DNA of 60,903 nt from Lenzites betulinus (lineage: Eukaryota > Basidiomycota > Agaricomycetes > Polyporales > Polyporaceae), in contig JABYQU010000089.1 of assembly GCA_022264855.1 (NCBI GenBank), forward strand, positions 1 through 60,903. Direction: 5' to 3'. Positions within the stretch are counted from its first letter, which is position 1, and each line of letters opens with the position of its first letter. The position numbers were made by a program, and so were the translations under genes. A model generated the notes under the pieces. That model saw only the letters and a program-made list of their open reading frames with translations, ran no database searches and was not told where the DNA came from. Positions 25,141-36,868 of this stretch are shown here, piece after piece.

Positions 25141-27594
25141 TCATTGTATCGTACTGCGGTCTCCCATCCTTTTACTTGCTGCTGATTCCTGAAGGACAAT
25201 CGTGCCTTCCGCAGCTGTCGGACACGCATACCATTTCCTGTACAGGAACTGTGCGCCGTACCAGCCTCCCACCACTGTGATGAATGATCCAACGATTGCA
25301 GCACCGATGTATCCACTGTTGTCGTTGGCCTATCGAAGCATAAGCACTCGTTCATTGTTAATATGCCAGGTCAGTGACTCTGCAGACGTACGTTTGCCCA
25401 GCCCCTCCACCACCGTCCGGCAAGGCCACCGCCGTCCTCCGCGTTGGCCGCACGTTGACACGGAGAGCAGTTGTCCCCAATCAGCCCCATAACGGTGATG
25501 AGCGAGATGCTGCCGCGCACAAAATTTCAGCTTTGAACAGCAACACCACCAACAATACGGCATACCTGAACGCGACGAGAATACTCATGATGGTGAGCAA
25601 GATGCTCAGGTTGGACATCGCGTTGTGCTTGACCCGCAACGCACGTCGGCGCTCGGTTTCGTCCTCATATACGCCCGCATCCTGGACCACTGCAGCCGCC
25701 CCGGTTTTGTTATTGTCACCTTTGAACTCTGTATTCTTCTCGTCCTCGGCTTCAAGTCCCTCACGGGTGAGCTCCGCAATGTCCGGGTCTTGAGAAACGT
25801 CAGCGCTTCTCGGTCCAACGGCAGAGGGGGCCGCAGCGCGCGGGAGCGCTGGCTCTCGGGCCCGGGACTCGAATAGTGCGAAATTGCGCTCGGGGAATCC
25901 TGCGTAAGAGTAGAGCATGATCACCGAGTCGAGCGAGTCGATGAGCGTCATGCCGACTGTGAACAGCAACTGTGGGGGAATCGACGCGGGCGCGTTCAAC
26001 AACAGCAATAGATTCTGAGTGCGTGACATACCGGGAGGATGATGATGTACCCGGACGGAATTTGTTGCCCATCGGGCTCGCGCTTCGCAATCGCGGAGAC
26101 GGCAAGTAACGCGATGGACGATGCAGTGTCGAAGCCTGTCAGTAGACTGTAGTATCAGCGTAGGTCTACCGAAGCGGAAGGAGGGAGAAACCCACCGAAC
26201 CCAAACAGCACCCCGACAGGGTACATCTTCCACGGTCGGTCTACGAAGGTAACGATGGGACCGATAATCTTCATCATTAGTGTGTTTCCGTGCGATTCTT
26301 TGAAGTCCTCGTCGTCCACCGCTTCCGGATGCTTGCTGTCTGTATACGCATCAGGTGTGGTTCCCGCCTCTGCGCTCGTAATAATGCGTGCGGCGCGCTC
26401 ATTGCGCAGCTGCGAATAGGAGAAAACGAGGTTAGCCTCACAGACTAGTGCCAACTACGGCGCTGACAGTAACGCAGGCGCTAGGTATAGATGGAGGAAG
26501 AGGGGTATGGCGTACGCACCCGGCGGCGTTTGCGGAGGATACGGAACAGGATGATGGAGTTGGCGAGGCCGACGATGAACAAGAAGCTCGCGCTGACAGC
26601 GGCACCTGCGCGGACGCGGGGGAGATCCCGCCACAGGGATGACTGTCAGTGTCGTGCGCATATTAATTGCGCGGAAGGCGAAGGCGCGGCGCTACCCACC
26701 TACGATGCCGCCGACCGCGCCAACGCCGTTGATATGGTTGTACACGTCCGTACTGATGGCGATGGCCACGTTCTATTGCGTGCGGTTACGTATGTACATG
26801 AGCGAGGGAAGACGTCATTGGACGGGAGTGAGGCTCACCACGACGACCACGATGGTGCTGTGCCCCAGCGAGAAGAAAAGACCGCAAGTCACTGGGAGTT
26901 GGCCGATGCTGATAAGATTTCGGGTCGCATTGTCGATCGCGCTTCAGCGCGTAGTACATTGGTGAGCATCCATTGTAGTGACTTAGTCCTGTAAGTTAGC
27001 ATGACATGGATCAGCTTCCGGGCCGCGTAGAAGCACACAAGGGGGATGGAATACGTACGGTAGCACGGGAAGTTACCTGATGTGATCTGCATCCAGAGCT
27101 GGAGGTATGCTCCAAGGTTAACTTCCCTCTTTCATCGAGAGGTGGCAGGAGGCCAGCAGCGACCATAAGAATGTGTAGCACTGAACCATTCCGGTTCGGA
27201 ACATGTTCACAGCCGGGAGAGATTCCGCACGACTGGGACATGAAGCTATCTCATCACGCACGAGAACATGCTATCTTTTTACAAACGAGTGGCCCAAAGA
27301 GGCACGTACCATGTCTGAGTCCAATCGTCTATTTCCGGGGAGACATTCGCATGGCAGAAGGGAAGCAAAAAGTACTCATTATTGGCATCGTGACAGCTGC
27401 ACGAATGTACTGACCCATGCTAGGAGCGAGAGAGAGAGAAGAGGACGTGTTTCTGCATGACGGCCGAAGAGAATGGCGGCAACTACCCAGCAGACGGTGT
27501 TTGCGAGGAGTTCTGCGGCGAGCAGGAGGGCTGAGCGGCCAAGGAGTGTTAGGCGGGGGAGAGCGCGGTATGCGTATCTTAGCCGCGGAGACAT
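25141..27594 (-). CDS. NiCoT-family nickel/cobalt transporter
   Basis: Eleven exons on the minus strand: 27594-27415, 27328-27310, 27098-27077, 26941-26839, 26772-26700, 26605-26520, 26409-26196, 26135-26032, 25969-25566, 25509-25392, 25329-25141; 503 residues from ATG 27594. An in-frame ATG at 27714 would add 40 residues. Signatures of the NiCoT family are TIGLRHALDADHISAIDN (metal-binding H66-A-L-D-A-D-H72), FFSLGHSTIVV, GGIVGAAVSASFLF, FGFGFDTASSIALL and VGMTLIDSLDSVIM. The protein is an eight-helix permease for high-affinity Ni2+ or Co2+ uptake, probably supplying urease. The HALDADH motif is spread over 19-nt and 22-nt exons flanked by unusually long introns (86, 211 and 135 nt). A long acidic loop (residues about 155-210) separates the halves. 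Confidence 0.92.
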
Positions 27595-27701
27595 CTTCGC
27601 TCTGTAGGCTTTTCCTAATATGCTGGACGAAATCAGGGAAGTGGCAGTCCGAGGAGGAATAGGAAGGAGAGAGGAAGATGACTCCTGACCTGCGCTCTCA
27701 T

Positions 27702-27725
27702 GTTTACCCCGCATGCGGGGTAAAC
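27702..27725. promoter_or_regulatory. perfect 24-bp palindrome at the NiCoT 5' end
   Basis: The half-site GTTTACCCCGCA is followed directly by its exact reverse complement, giving a gapless 24-bp palindrome. The upstream candidate start codon of the NiCoT gene (27712-27714, minus strand) lies inside it. If translation starts at 27594 instead, the palindrome is in the leader or core promoter. It could be an operator for a dimeric regulator or an RNA hairpin in the leader. Which is unknown. Confidence 0.5.
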
Positions 27726-28658
27726 CTGATATATTGATAAGTGAATTGAGGAGATGACACGCCGTAGATGCTGTATTTGACTTGCAACGATAAGGCGAAT
27801 CGATGGCAGCCTAACCGCGAGGGTTTAGGTTGCGGTGCATAGTGTCTGTACATACGCACCCGCCCTGCAGCTTCCAGACTTATATATGGGGCGGTATAAT
27901 TGTGGCACGCTGGTACGCCACACTATTGATATTGTGGGGATAGGCCAGCCAGGAGTTCGGTAACGGCAGCAGCAGCACAGGCTTGATGAATTGGTATCTG
28001 CGGAGATTAAACACAAGAGAGACTACGGAACAAGGTCGCGAGAGCTCAAGACTATACCGCAAGTAGTTCCTAACTAGCTTAATCATAGCGCGGGCTACAA
28101 GGTTGCATGCAGTGCGGCTCCCAACATTCTGCGAGTGTACACACCGCACAGACCAGATTGAAACGCTGTGAGAGACTGAAAGAACGTCGTGTGTGGTAGC
28201 GAGGCCCTTGCACGCTGCTGGTGCCGGTAATGGTTGGGTGGTTGGTCGGACGAGCACTGAGCGTGACGCGCCGGACGCGACGCGCTCTTACGCGAGTGTC
28301 ACGGGCGTAACGCGTCTGTGACAGAAACCCAACCTGGTTCCGCCGACATTCGAGTTCTCCTCGTGCTTCGCTTCGCCGACGGGCTCGTTGCGCTTCCCTC
28401 TTCCCTCCCCCCCGAGGTCCCATCTATCGCCACGCCTCTATATTTTACGACATCTACCGCAACGATATCCCGCGTCGCCCATACCCCCGCTATCCTCTGC
28501 TTCCTCCTTCAAGCTCTGCTCGCTCTAGATTTGTTCACCCCGACTATCGCTTCGACTTCGCTCTCGTCCCGCTCTCAACCCACGCCTCAACTAATTACCT
28601 CACACACGTCCACGAGCAACCATCATTTCTAAACGCGGCCGACCACACCCCGAACACG
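27726..28658. promoter_or_regulatory. bidirectional intergenic region (NiCoT and Ras GEF)
   Basis: About 930 bases without a supported gene. The right part (about 28350-28650) is strongly pyrimidine-rich, as typical for the leader of a highly regulated basidiomycete gene. Short frames here lack domains. Confidence 0.45.
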
Positions 28659-31600
28659 ATGCCATTGCCTGCATCCCACCTCCGGATCGATACTTCAGTC
28701 GCCCTCGCCGACCCCTCCTCCAGCCGAGCACCATCGCGCAATGGTCCTGGTACCCCATCCACTTCCAGAAGCACCGCTAGCCCCTCGCGCCCTCTCCGAA
28801 GCCCTTCCGCTGCATCCGCCTCGTCCGCAATGTCCATGACTTCTCGTGCACCATCTACAGCTTCAACACATCTCTCCGCTACACCCGCCGCACAATATCC
28901 TATCGCGTCCTCGTCTACATCTGCGTATAGTGGATCTCGCCCTTCCTCTGCTTACCCATGGAGCGCCGCGGACTCCGGCTCGGAGGACGAGGGAAACGAC
29001 ACGCAAGAATATGTCCTCGCGATGCATGATTTCACTGCGCAGCAGCAAAACGTCACCTGCCTGAGCTTCCGAGCGGGCCAGGTCATCCATGTCATCAATC
29101 GCGACCAGAGCGGATGGTGGGATGGGGAGTTAGATGGACGTCGGGGATGGTTTCCCAGCAACTATGTGAGCTCCGAGGTTGGCCTACTGACGGAGGAAGA
29201 GTTGCCCGGTGGAAAGGTGAGTTATTCTTGCACACGATTTCTGACGCGACGTTTGGACGCGTTCCTTCGACGCGTCGCCCTTCTGCAAGTATGCGCCTCG
29301 GCCCACCGTCGCGTCGAACGACGCTTCGTGCGCAGGCGCAGCCATCGCACCAGACAACCAGATGGAAGACGCGTGCTGGAGATGTTCTGGCGGATCTCTC
29401 CCATCTTTGCCTGACGTCAATGTGCCGATGTGCCATCCCCTCCACGCATTCAGCGCGGGCGGTCGCGAATGACCATCATGGGATCTCATGTTCATCTACT
29501 TTGACCGAGGTGCAAATCTTGACCGGTATCTGCGGACATACCGGTGCGGCGCACGATGTTTTCGATGCAGTCATTTGCCGTAAGCGCCGCAGTTCCGAAT
29601 CCTCGGAGCATAGATTTCTACGTGGTAGATTTGGTTACGCATCGTGGTTGCGTTGAAACCCGACGCGCCTCTATCTTCATCTCTAGGATGGGCAGTGTCG
29701 GCTAGTGTCTACATACTAATACTTGACTCTGTAACCTACAGAACTCTCGCCCGGGACACAGCCATACCATGTCCACATCCTCTACAACCTCATGGGCAAG
29801 CACCTCCTCGCGTAAGGGCAAGGCACCCTTCATTCGGAATGACCATCGTCCATCACCTGCCGATACATTCGGCGCGAGCATCAACATGTACTGCCCTCCT
29901 CTCATGCTCCCCCTCCTCCGTGCCCTATCGCTCTTGCAGAATGCTGTGCGCGTGAATCGCGTACACCACTTTCAGCCGGCGACCGCCTGTATCATTTCCT
30001 GCGTCCGCGCGCTACTTTCCGAAATTGGCTGCTTATCGCGCGACGCGGTAGTCCTCAAACAACATGGTGTACTCGCTCAGGAGCGCAAACGCATTCTCTC
30101 CGACCTCGCGTCGCTGGTTTCTCAGGCAAAACGGGCGTCGGACCAGAGTACAGCTGAAGAACGGCGTGAGCTGGAGGTACAAGCGATGGTACGCCTTGCC
30201 GGTCAACTTTTTGCCCATGTGCGCGGCTTTCTCGCTGTCGCTGTTCAGTGTGGCGTCAACATTCCTCCTGGGACGGCCCGTGCTGCGTCAGATCTGGGGA
30301 CATTGATGCAGGACGACGACGGGGACGACGACTGCTTCGCGACGCCCGGTCGAAGTTCAAATGGAATAGCAACGCGACCGTGGCGGGTGACTAACAACAT
30401 GACCCCGACCCGCCCGAAAAGCCTTGGAGACCTGAAGGCGTCCAAACGATTAGCGATGGGCGCGGACTACCCACCGTTGCCGGCCGATGCCCACCGAATA
30501 GCGCAGCGGAAACTGTCCGAACAGCAGCTCGCCACCCCCGCACGACGCGTCGCGAGCTCGAGCATTCTCGGTCACAAGGCGGCACAGGACTCGATCAGCA
30601 GCACTTCTTCCTCTTCGTCATTCTCGTCGAGCGACTCGAGCGGGGCGCCCGCCACACCTGTCTTCCCTCTCGGGCCGGTTACGAGCGCGGAGTTGGTGGA
30701 TGCCCTGCGCGCAACGCACGATGCCTTCCTGTCTACCATCGCCGCGTTCATCGGACACGCACACTCCCATTCTCGCACATCCCATGCGTCGAGTACAGGC
30801 CATATGTACGAGCTCGTGCGGGAGGTTGTGGACATGGTGTGCCGGCTGCTCACAATCGTCGAGGCGGTTCTACGACATCCGGACATCCCTTTGGGCAAGG
30901 CAGACGCGTTGCGCGGGGCGAAGGAGAACGTATACAGCGTGACGAGCACGCTTGCGGACTCGGTGCGCGTTCTCGCCGACCCCGCGACCGAGGACTATTC
31001 CGAGGAGGAAGAGAAGGCGCGGCTGCTGCGGTGCGCGACAGACTCGCTGAAGGCTGGCTCGGACTGTGTCGCCGCGGTGAAGCGATGCCTGCAACGCGCG
31101 ACCGGCGAACAACCCTTCGTCTTCCATCTTCTTGCGCCTGGTGATCCCGAGGCTGGCGCATACACTCCGCGCAAGTTTTCTCATGCTCACCGTGCTTCCT
31201 CTGCGAGTAGCGGCCCGCGAATACGCAAGGCGAGCAGTCTCGCCGTGCTCCATGATTCATTCTTGGGCGGCGATGTCGGGGGCGAGGAGGAGGATATGAC
31301 GATTCAGATGCAGGGTGCAGACGATACTGAGCACACGATGAGGGCCAAACGACAAACAACGGAGATCGAGATCACAGAGGAGCCTCCCTCGCCCACGTCG
31401 TCGCTGCCACCTTCGCCGTCTCCCGTTCCTGGTTTCCGCGCGAACGCGGAAGAAAGCGTCCCCCCGACACCTATCACTCCTACTACCCCGGAAGAGGTCC
31501 CCTTGCCACCTTCGGACGGTCGACCTTCTATCGACACTCTACGCTCGGACATTCTCTCAGTGCGTTCGTATGCGCCGACCGAGGACGACCGGACGACCTG

Positions 31601-33386
31601 GGAGGGCAGCACGCGACATGGTCCCACCCCGAGCATATCGACGTTCGAGGAGAAGTTGATGACCGGGGAGCTGCCTCCAGTCCCAGGTTCTCGTCTCGCC
31701 GGCGCCGTCCTTCCCTGGACGTTCCCGCACGACCACGCGCCCGAAGACGTGGCATACAACAGCGACGGCCAGCTTGTCGGCGCGACGCTTGAGGCGCTGG
31801 TTGAGCGCATGACGCCGCACGACTCGCTGGTCGAGCCACCATTCGCCGCGGTGTTTTTCATGACGTTCCGCCTGTTCGCATCCCCTCTAGACTTGCTTGC
31901 CACGGTGATCGAGCGCTACAACATCCTTCCCCCTCCTGGTCTCTGCGATGCCGACCTCCGTTTGTGGCAGCAGCGTAAGGGCCTGCCAGTGCGCTTGAGG
32001 GTCTCGAACTTTATCAAGACCTGGGTCGAGGGCTACTGGCGACACGCCTCAGATAGTGCTGTCGTGCCGATGCTGGTCTCCTTCACGAAGGAGGCGCTCT
32101 CAGTCATGTTCCCTGGACCGTCGCAACGAATCTTGGAGCTTGTCAGACAGCGCATGAACTCAAGCGAGAACGTGTCGTTGGGGACCAGCGAACGCGACCG
32201 GATGCGAGATGCAGGCATTCCACTGAACCCGCCCGTCGTGCTCCCCGGCCCGCTCTCGGAGGTCCCGCGACCGATCATGACGAAGACGGTGTTCTCTGCA
32301 CTGCGCGGACGCAACTTCGCGGCCGTCGCGGTCACGGACTTCGACGCGCTCGAGCTCGCCCGCCAGTTGACGGTGATGGAGTGCACGCTGTACTGCGCGA
32401 TCCAGCCTGCAGAACTCCTCGATGCCGGCGCGCCGTCGCCTGCCCACGTCAAGGCCCTCACCGGACTCAGCACGGCGATTACGGGCTGGGTCGCGGAGAG
32501 CATCCTGAACGAGCCGGACACGAAGAAGCGCACCATGCTCGTCAAGTTCTTCATCAAGCTCTCGGACCGGTGCGTTTCGTTGAAGAACTACAGCACGCCG
32601 CGCTCGATCCTGGCCGCGCTGGACTCGTCGACGATCGCGCGGTTGCACCAGACTTGGATGGTAAGTGTGATGTTGTTGCTGTTCGGTGCGGAAGACATGG
32701 TGCTGATGTACGTCATATGCAGGGTCTACCACAGAAGAACAAGCTGCAGCTTGAGTCCCTTCGCAAGCTTGCCGACCATGCGCGGAACTATCACGAGTAT
32801 CGCTCGCGTTTGCGGAATACCGCTCCGCCTGCAGTGCCTTTCTTGGGTACGCCCCTGTCTCATTTCGTTTGCTGAGACTACTGCTGACGTTAATGCTTGT
32901 AGGTCTGTACTTGACCGACCTCACGTTCTGCCGAGAAGGCAACCCTTCGCACAGGACGTCACCTAAGGCGCCTGAGAAGAAGCTCATCAACTTCAACAAG
33001 TATCACAAGCTGGCGCGTATTGTCCAAGGTGCGTTACGAATAGGCCGTCTGCGAAGGACTGGTCCTCACATGCGATGCTCGGGGTTGCAGATATGCAGCG
33101 CTTCCAAGTACCGTACAATCTCAAGGAGATCCCCGAGGTGCAGGCGTACCTGCGGGATTCATTTGAGAAGTCTCAGCGTCGGGGCGACCTGCAGGATCTT
33201 TACCGACGGAGGTGAGTGCCCTTACATGCTGGACGACTGTATGCAGATGACTGACACACCCGTTTGTGCAGCCTTCTCGTGGAACCGAAGCAGTCAGCGG
33301 AGACACCGCCCAGCAGTGATGTTCGTCAGTTGTTCGCGTGGGCCAGCAGGTCCACACCCTCCGTCGCCTCCGCCCCCGCGTCGTGA
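28659..33386 (+). CDS. CDC25: Ras guanine-nucleotide exchange factor, CDC25-type with SH3
   Basis: Exons: 28659-29216, 29742-32660, 32723-32846, 32903-33028, 33091-33211, 33272-33386, giving 1320 residues. A Ser/Pro-rich N-terminus precedes an SH3 domain (about residues 116-172: YVLAMHDFTAQQQNVT to GRRGWFPSNYVSSE). The centre is a helical region (YCPPLMLPLLRALSLLQNAV) and serine-rich linkers. Next come the RasGEF N-terminal module (ATLEALVERMTPHDSLVEPP, FFMTFRLFASPLDLL) and the catalytic Cdc25 domain (FDALELARQLTVMECTLYCA, KFFIKLSDRCVSLKNYST, GLYLTDLTFCREGNP, IVQDMQRFQVPYNL). It loads GTP on Ras upstream of cAMP signalling. The gap 29217-29741 is 525 nt; the flanking phases match, but extra exons may lie within it, so this part is unresolved. 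Confidence 0.88.
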
Positions 33387-34284
33387 CAGACTGTTATCGT
33401 ATTGGACCCTTCTCAGCAACCTCCACCTCGCTTTCTCGTTCTGTCTCATCTTCGTTTGTTTTCCTTCGCTGGATTTGTATCTTCCTCGTTGCTTTGTACG
33501 CTACGCGTCTGCCACCATTTGTACTTGTGCCTGTCCTTCACTGCCCTCCGTGTCGCACTGTCTCGGCGCATCGTTCTCGCACAGTACCCCGGGCGTCTCG
33601 ACCCATCATCACATTCGACACTGGTCCTTCGGCGGCATCACCCACCGCACCCCCTGTCCCCCATCCTATCCTATATACTACCTCGTTCATCGTGTGCTGT
33701 TTACTCCCATTTGCTCTCTGTTCTCCCTCTGTTTGTACAGATCACCACGCGTCCCACGTGCACGCGATAGCCGGCCGTGCAGAACCCCCGCAAAACGTAA
33801 CCTATTGTGCACCCTATTGGCCGTTTCGCATATTGTTATTCGCATCCCTTTCTTCTTCTCACTTCTTTCTGGAGGCGTATCACGTACTGTTAACGTTCGT
33901 GATGCGGGGGCATGCGCCCATGATATATTATATGTATTTCGAGCTCATAGAGGCTTGCATACATGGACATTCAATCGACCCTTTACTTCGTGCCGCTGGC
34001 GTTGTCTTGTGGTGGAGCTCCTACGCCTGATGTTCTCTCTAAATCTCTAGAGACGGTCAATCCATCTTGCTTTGTTGCAAGAGCATTTGACTGCAGTACT
34101 ACGCGCTTTCCGCGCGGCCGGACGCGACGCGACGCGCCGTCACGTGCACCAACTCAAGCTAGCTATAGCATTGTGGCGTCGAGATTGGCATCCGAGTCCT
34201 TCTCCCACTGGGCGGATACTTTCACCCTACCCCTACCCCTCCTGGCTTGCTCGCTCCGTCCTTGTGGCCTGTGATTACCCGAAG
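33387..34284. other. pyrimidine-rich intergenic region
   Basis: About 900 bases of T/C-rich sequence. Long open frames arise only because C/T-rich DNA lacks stop codons on the plus strand; their translations are low-complexity without domains. It holds the Ras GEF 3' flank and the EAF6 promoter. Confidence 0.5.
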
Positions 34285-34965
34285 ATGTCGAACGATATTC
34301 CAACACCAGAGGAGAAGGCCAAGTACGACGCGGCGAAGAAGGAACTGCTGCAGGCACTTGCGAAGAAGCGGAATTTGGACAAGCAGCTGGTACGCCGTTG
34401 CCCTTCGTTGCAATCACGTCGTCTAAATCATAATATCTCTGCTGTAGGCGCAAATAGAGTTCCAGATATACAACCTGGAGGGGTCCTACTTGACCGAGAC
34501 TGCTGCTCACAGCGGAGGGAACATCATACATGGCTTTGACGGCTACTTCAAGAACCAGCCGAGCGGGAGGCGCAAGTACGAGATCAGCGAGCCTGACCGC
34601 ATCTTTTCTACGAGCAGTATGACATACAAGAAGGTACGTGCTCTTTCGCAAGCGTCCTGTGTTCGAGAACTGACCTCCTATAGTCACTGGAACTCTCTGG
34701 CGAGGGCGAGGAGTCAACAGCGACAGGGGATGACCAGTCCAGGATGTCCACACCCGGCCTCACTACCGTTATCGTGCCCCCAGCACCACGACCAGAAGTC
34801 CTCACTGCCGCACAACAGAAGAAGAACCGGGACAGGGAGTATCAACGAAAGAAACGGGCGAACGCGGCGGCCATCCGGAAACAGGGCGAGACACCAATAA
34901 GCGATGATGAGAGCGTGTCGGGACGAAAACCGAGCAAGAGGGCGCGTCTGACCGAGGAGGATTAG
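34285..34965 (+). CDS. EAF6: NuA4 histone acetyltransferase subunit EAF6
   Basis: Three exons (34285-34389, 34448-34633, 34684-34965) give 190 residues. The EAF6 domain is complete: an N-terminal coiled coil (KYDAAKKELLQALAKKRNLD), then AQIEFQIYNLEGSYLTETAA and GGNIIHGFDGYFK. The C-terminal half is basic and low-complexity (RDREYQRKKRANAAAIRKQ) and ends KRARLTEED. Eaf6 is a shared small subunit of NuA4 and NuA3-type acetyltransferases. The start is the first ATG in frame with the coiled coil. The gene is convergent with RRP40, with about 150 bases between stops. Confidence 0.92.
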
Positions 34966-35117
34966 CTGGTGCTTGTCTTGGTATGTCCCGCGTTATTTCG
35001 AGACAGAGATTACCGGTCCTGATACTTCCAGCAGTGTGTTGTTTTAACCTTATCGTCCGAGCCATGCTGTTCTGTGTGCATTATACTGTATTATATACCC
35101 GCCCGATACTTGAACTA

Positions 35118-35976
35118 TTATACATCTAAAGTATTAAGGAACTTCTTCACGGCAGATTCTTCCATCCCCCCGCCGTCTGGATCGACCGCTTCTATACACC
35201 GAGCCACTGCAATAGTTTGCTTTGGATCCTTGCAGTTGACCCAAACCCTGCCGTTCAGCCCTACTGCCGTTTCGAGTGGAAAGCGCGACCCAAGCAATGG
35301 GAACAGAAAGTGTTCTGAATCCAGCAGTCTTATAGCTGTGTTCAGTAACTCGCGCTAATAAGGACGATGAGGAGGCTCACAATCGACACATCTTCAAGCT
35401 GCATGTTACCAAGAAGCCTCCCTTGAGCTCCCCGAAGCCTTCCGCTTTGCGAGTTTGAGCGTCGAAACACTCTAGCTCCGGCTCCATGTCCTTATGGGCC
35501 AGTGAAACTCGGGCGTAGAGTAGTGAGCCAACCTGACCAAGATCAGGGAACAAACGTTCAGGATACATGCGAGGCTACGTGACTGTGGGGCGTACCTTCA
35601 AGTTTGGTCGATTCCGTTTTGTTGCGCCCTCAAACGCAAGTCCGTCCAAAGAGGCCATGTGGGCGGAGCCTATGTCCACTCGCCAATTCTCACCGCTCCG
35701 GGAGATCACAGCCCCCACCACTGATTCCTGCGGGGCTGGAACATACTATATTATGTTAAGTGAGCTGGGGTAGTTTCTCTGAGGTACCGAGGTGCTCACC
35801 CGGCGCGAGTTGCCTTCAATCCACCATTTGCGGCTTCCGGTATTCCGCACCTCACCAGCGCGTGTAGAGATGATCGTGGACCGTTCGTTCGCAGATGATA
35901 ACTGGAGAAGACCGGGGCCTAATTTGAGGTTGACATGTTGAGCTGGGACGTGTTCTCCGGGAAGGATGAGGGACAT
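35118..35976 (-). CDS. RRP40: exosome complex cap protein RRP40
   Basis: Four exons on the minus strand (35976-35800, 35745-35596, 35532-35381, 35328-35118) give 229 residues. It begins MSLILPGEHVPAQHVNLKLG with the exosome N-terminal domain. The S1 domain runs YVPAPQESVVGAVISRSG to VGSLLYARVSLAHKDMEPEL, and the KH region contains GLNGRVWVNCKDPKQT, where GxNGR is the Rrp40/Rrp4 signature. Rrp40 is one of three S1/KH cap subunits that thread RNA into the exosome channel. An in-frame ATG at 36033 would add 19 residues, but the family start is at MSLxLPG. The gene is divergent from VPS37. Confidence 0.93.
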
Positions 35977-36120
35977 GATGAGGGTCGGATGTAAGGTCTT
36001 GGAGGGAGCAATGGCGCCCACAGGTTCAGCCACTGTTCAGCCACACGCTCGGAGTACTCCTTGTCATCGCCCACCACCACTAGTTCTGCACAACTTCTGG
36101 CTTGAACGAGGGTTCTTGCT
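35977..36120. promoter_or_regulatory. compact bidirectional promoter (RRP40 / VPS37)
   Basis: Only 144 bases separate the two divergent start codons, so both promoters and leaders must share this stretch. No TATA box is visible. Co-regulation is possible but cannot be judged from sequence. Confidence 0.5.
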
Positions 36121-36868
36121 ATGGAACACCCATCACAGAATGTCGTAAATACTGCTCTAACGGCTGATTTCCCTGAGCTCGCTCATCTCGCGTGAGGCTC
36201 ATTTCGTATGCTTCAAAGCACACGGGACTTAGTAACGTCCCCAACGCAGACGAGAGGACCTTGAAGATCTTCTAACGGATCCAACATACTTCCAGGCCAT
36301 CTTCCACTCCCTACCACAAGTGAAGCTACTATACCAAGGCCAGGCTGACCTCGGCGCCGCGAATGAGAACATTGCAAGTGAGCCTCCGTCACGTCCCTAT
36401 ATAGTCAGAGAGACCTTAACAGATGCTTCAGAGAACAACCTTGCGTACCAGGAAGATCTGTATAAACTAAGGAGCGAAACCCAAGAGGCGTTCGACAGAG
36501 CAAAGAGCTTAGAGGCACGGTGGAAAGACATCGAGAAAGAGCAACGCGAAGTATACCAGGTACGCACTCAATCGGCTTATTCAGTTCCTCTAGGCTCGAG
36601 TTCCTCTCATCTATCCACACAGCGCTTCGACGTTCAATTCTTGCTTATGCGGCTGAGGCATGCTACAATAGCCCAGGATGATCTCTCCGAGGCGCGCGCG
36701 AACGCCTTCGTGCAAGGATCTGCCTCGGACCCGAACCCCGCGGGGCTGAGCGGCAAGGATATCGATGACTTTGTGAAGGAATTCCGCGAGCTCCGGAAGA
36801 CGTACCACAAGCGGGTTATGTGGGGGGAGCGGTGGGCCACCGGCGACGTTGCCTGGCCCGAAGATTGA
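36121..36868 (+). CDS. VPS37: ESCRT-I subunit VPS37 (Mod(r) domain)
   Basis: Four exons (36121-36191, 36250-36377, 36432-36559, 36623-36868) give 190 residues. The Mod(r) domain is intact: DFPELAHLAREDLEDLLTDP, YFQAIFHSLPQVKLLY, a coiled coil (EDLYKLRSETQEAFDRAKSL, EARWKDIEKEQREVYQRFD) and the C-terminal DIDDFVKEFRELRKTYHKR. Vps37 forms the ESCRT-I stalk with Vps23 and Vps28 on endosomes for cargo sorting into multivesicular bodies. The first exon was placed by phase closure with the conserved A-R-E-D-L-E-D-L-L motif. The next-best ATGs lie inside the domain. Confidence 0.92.

Noticed and set aside
33387..34050. Long open frame continuing after the Ras GEF stop
   Set aside because: The region is C/T-rich, which removes stop codons; the translation is low-complexity and lies in another frame than the Ras GEF end.
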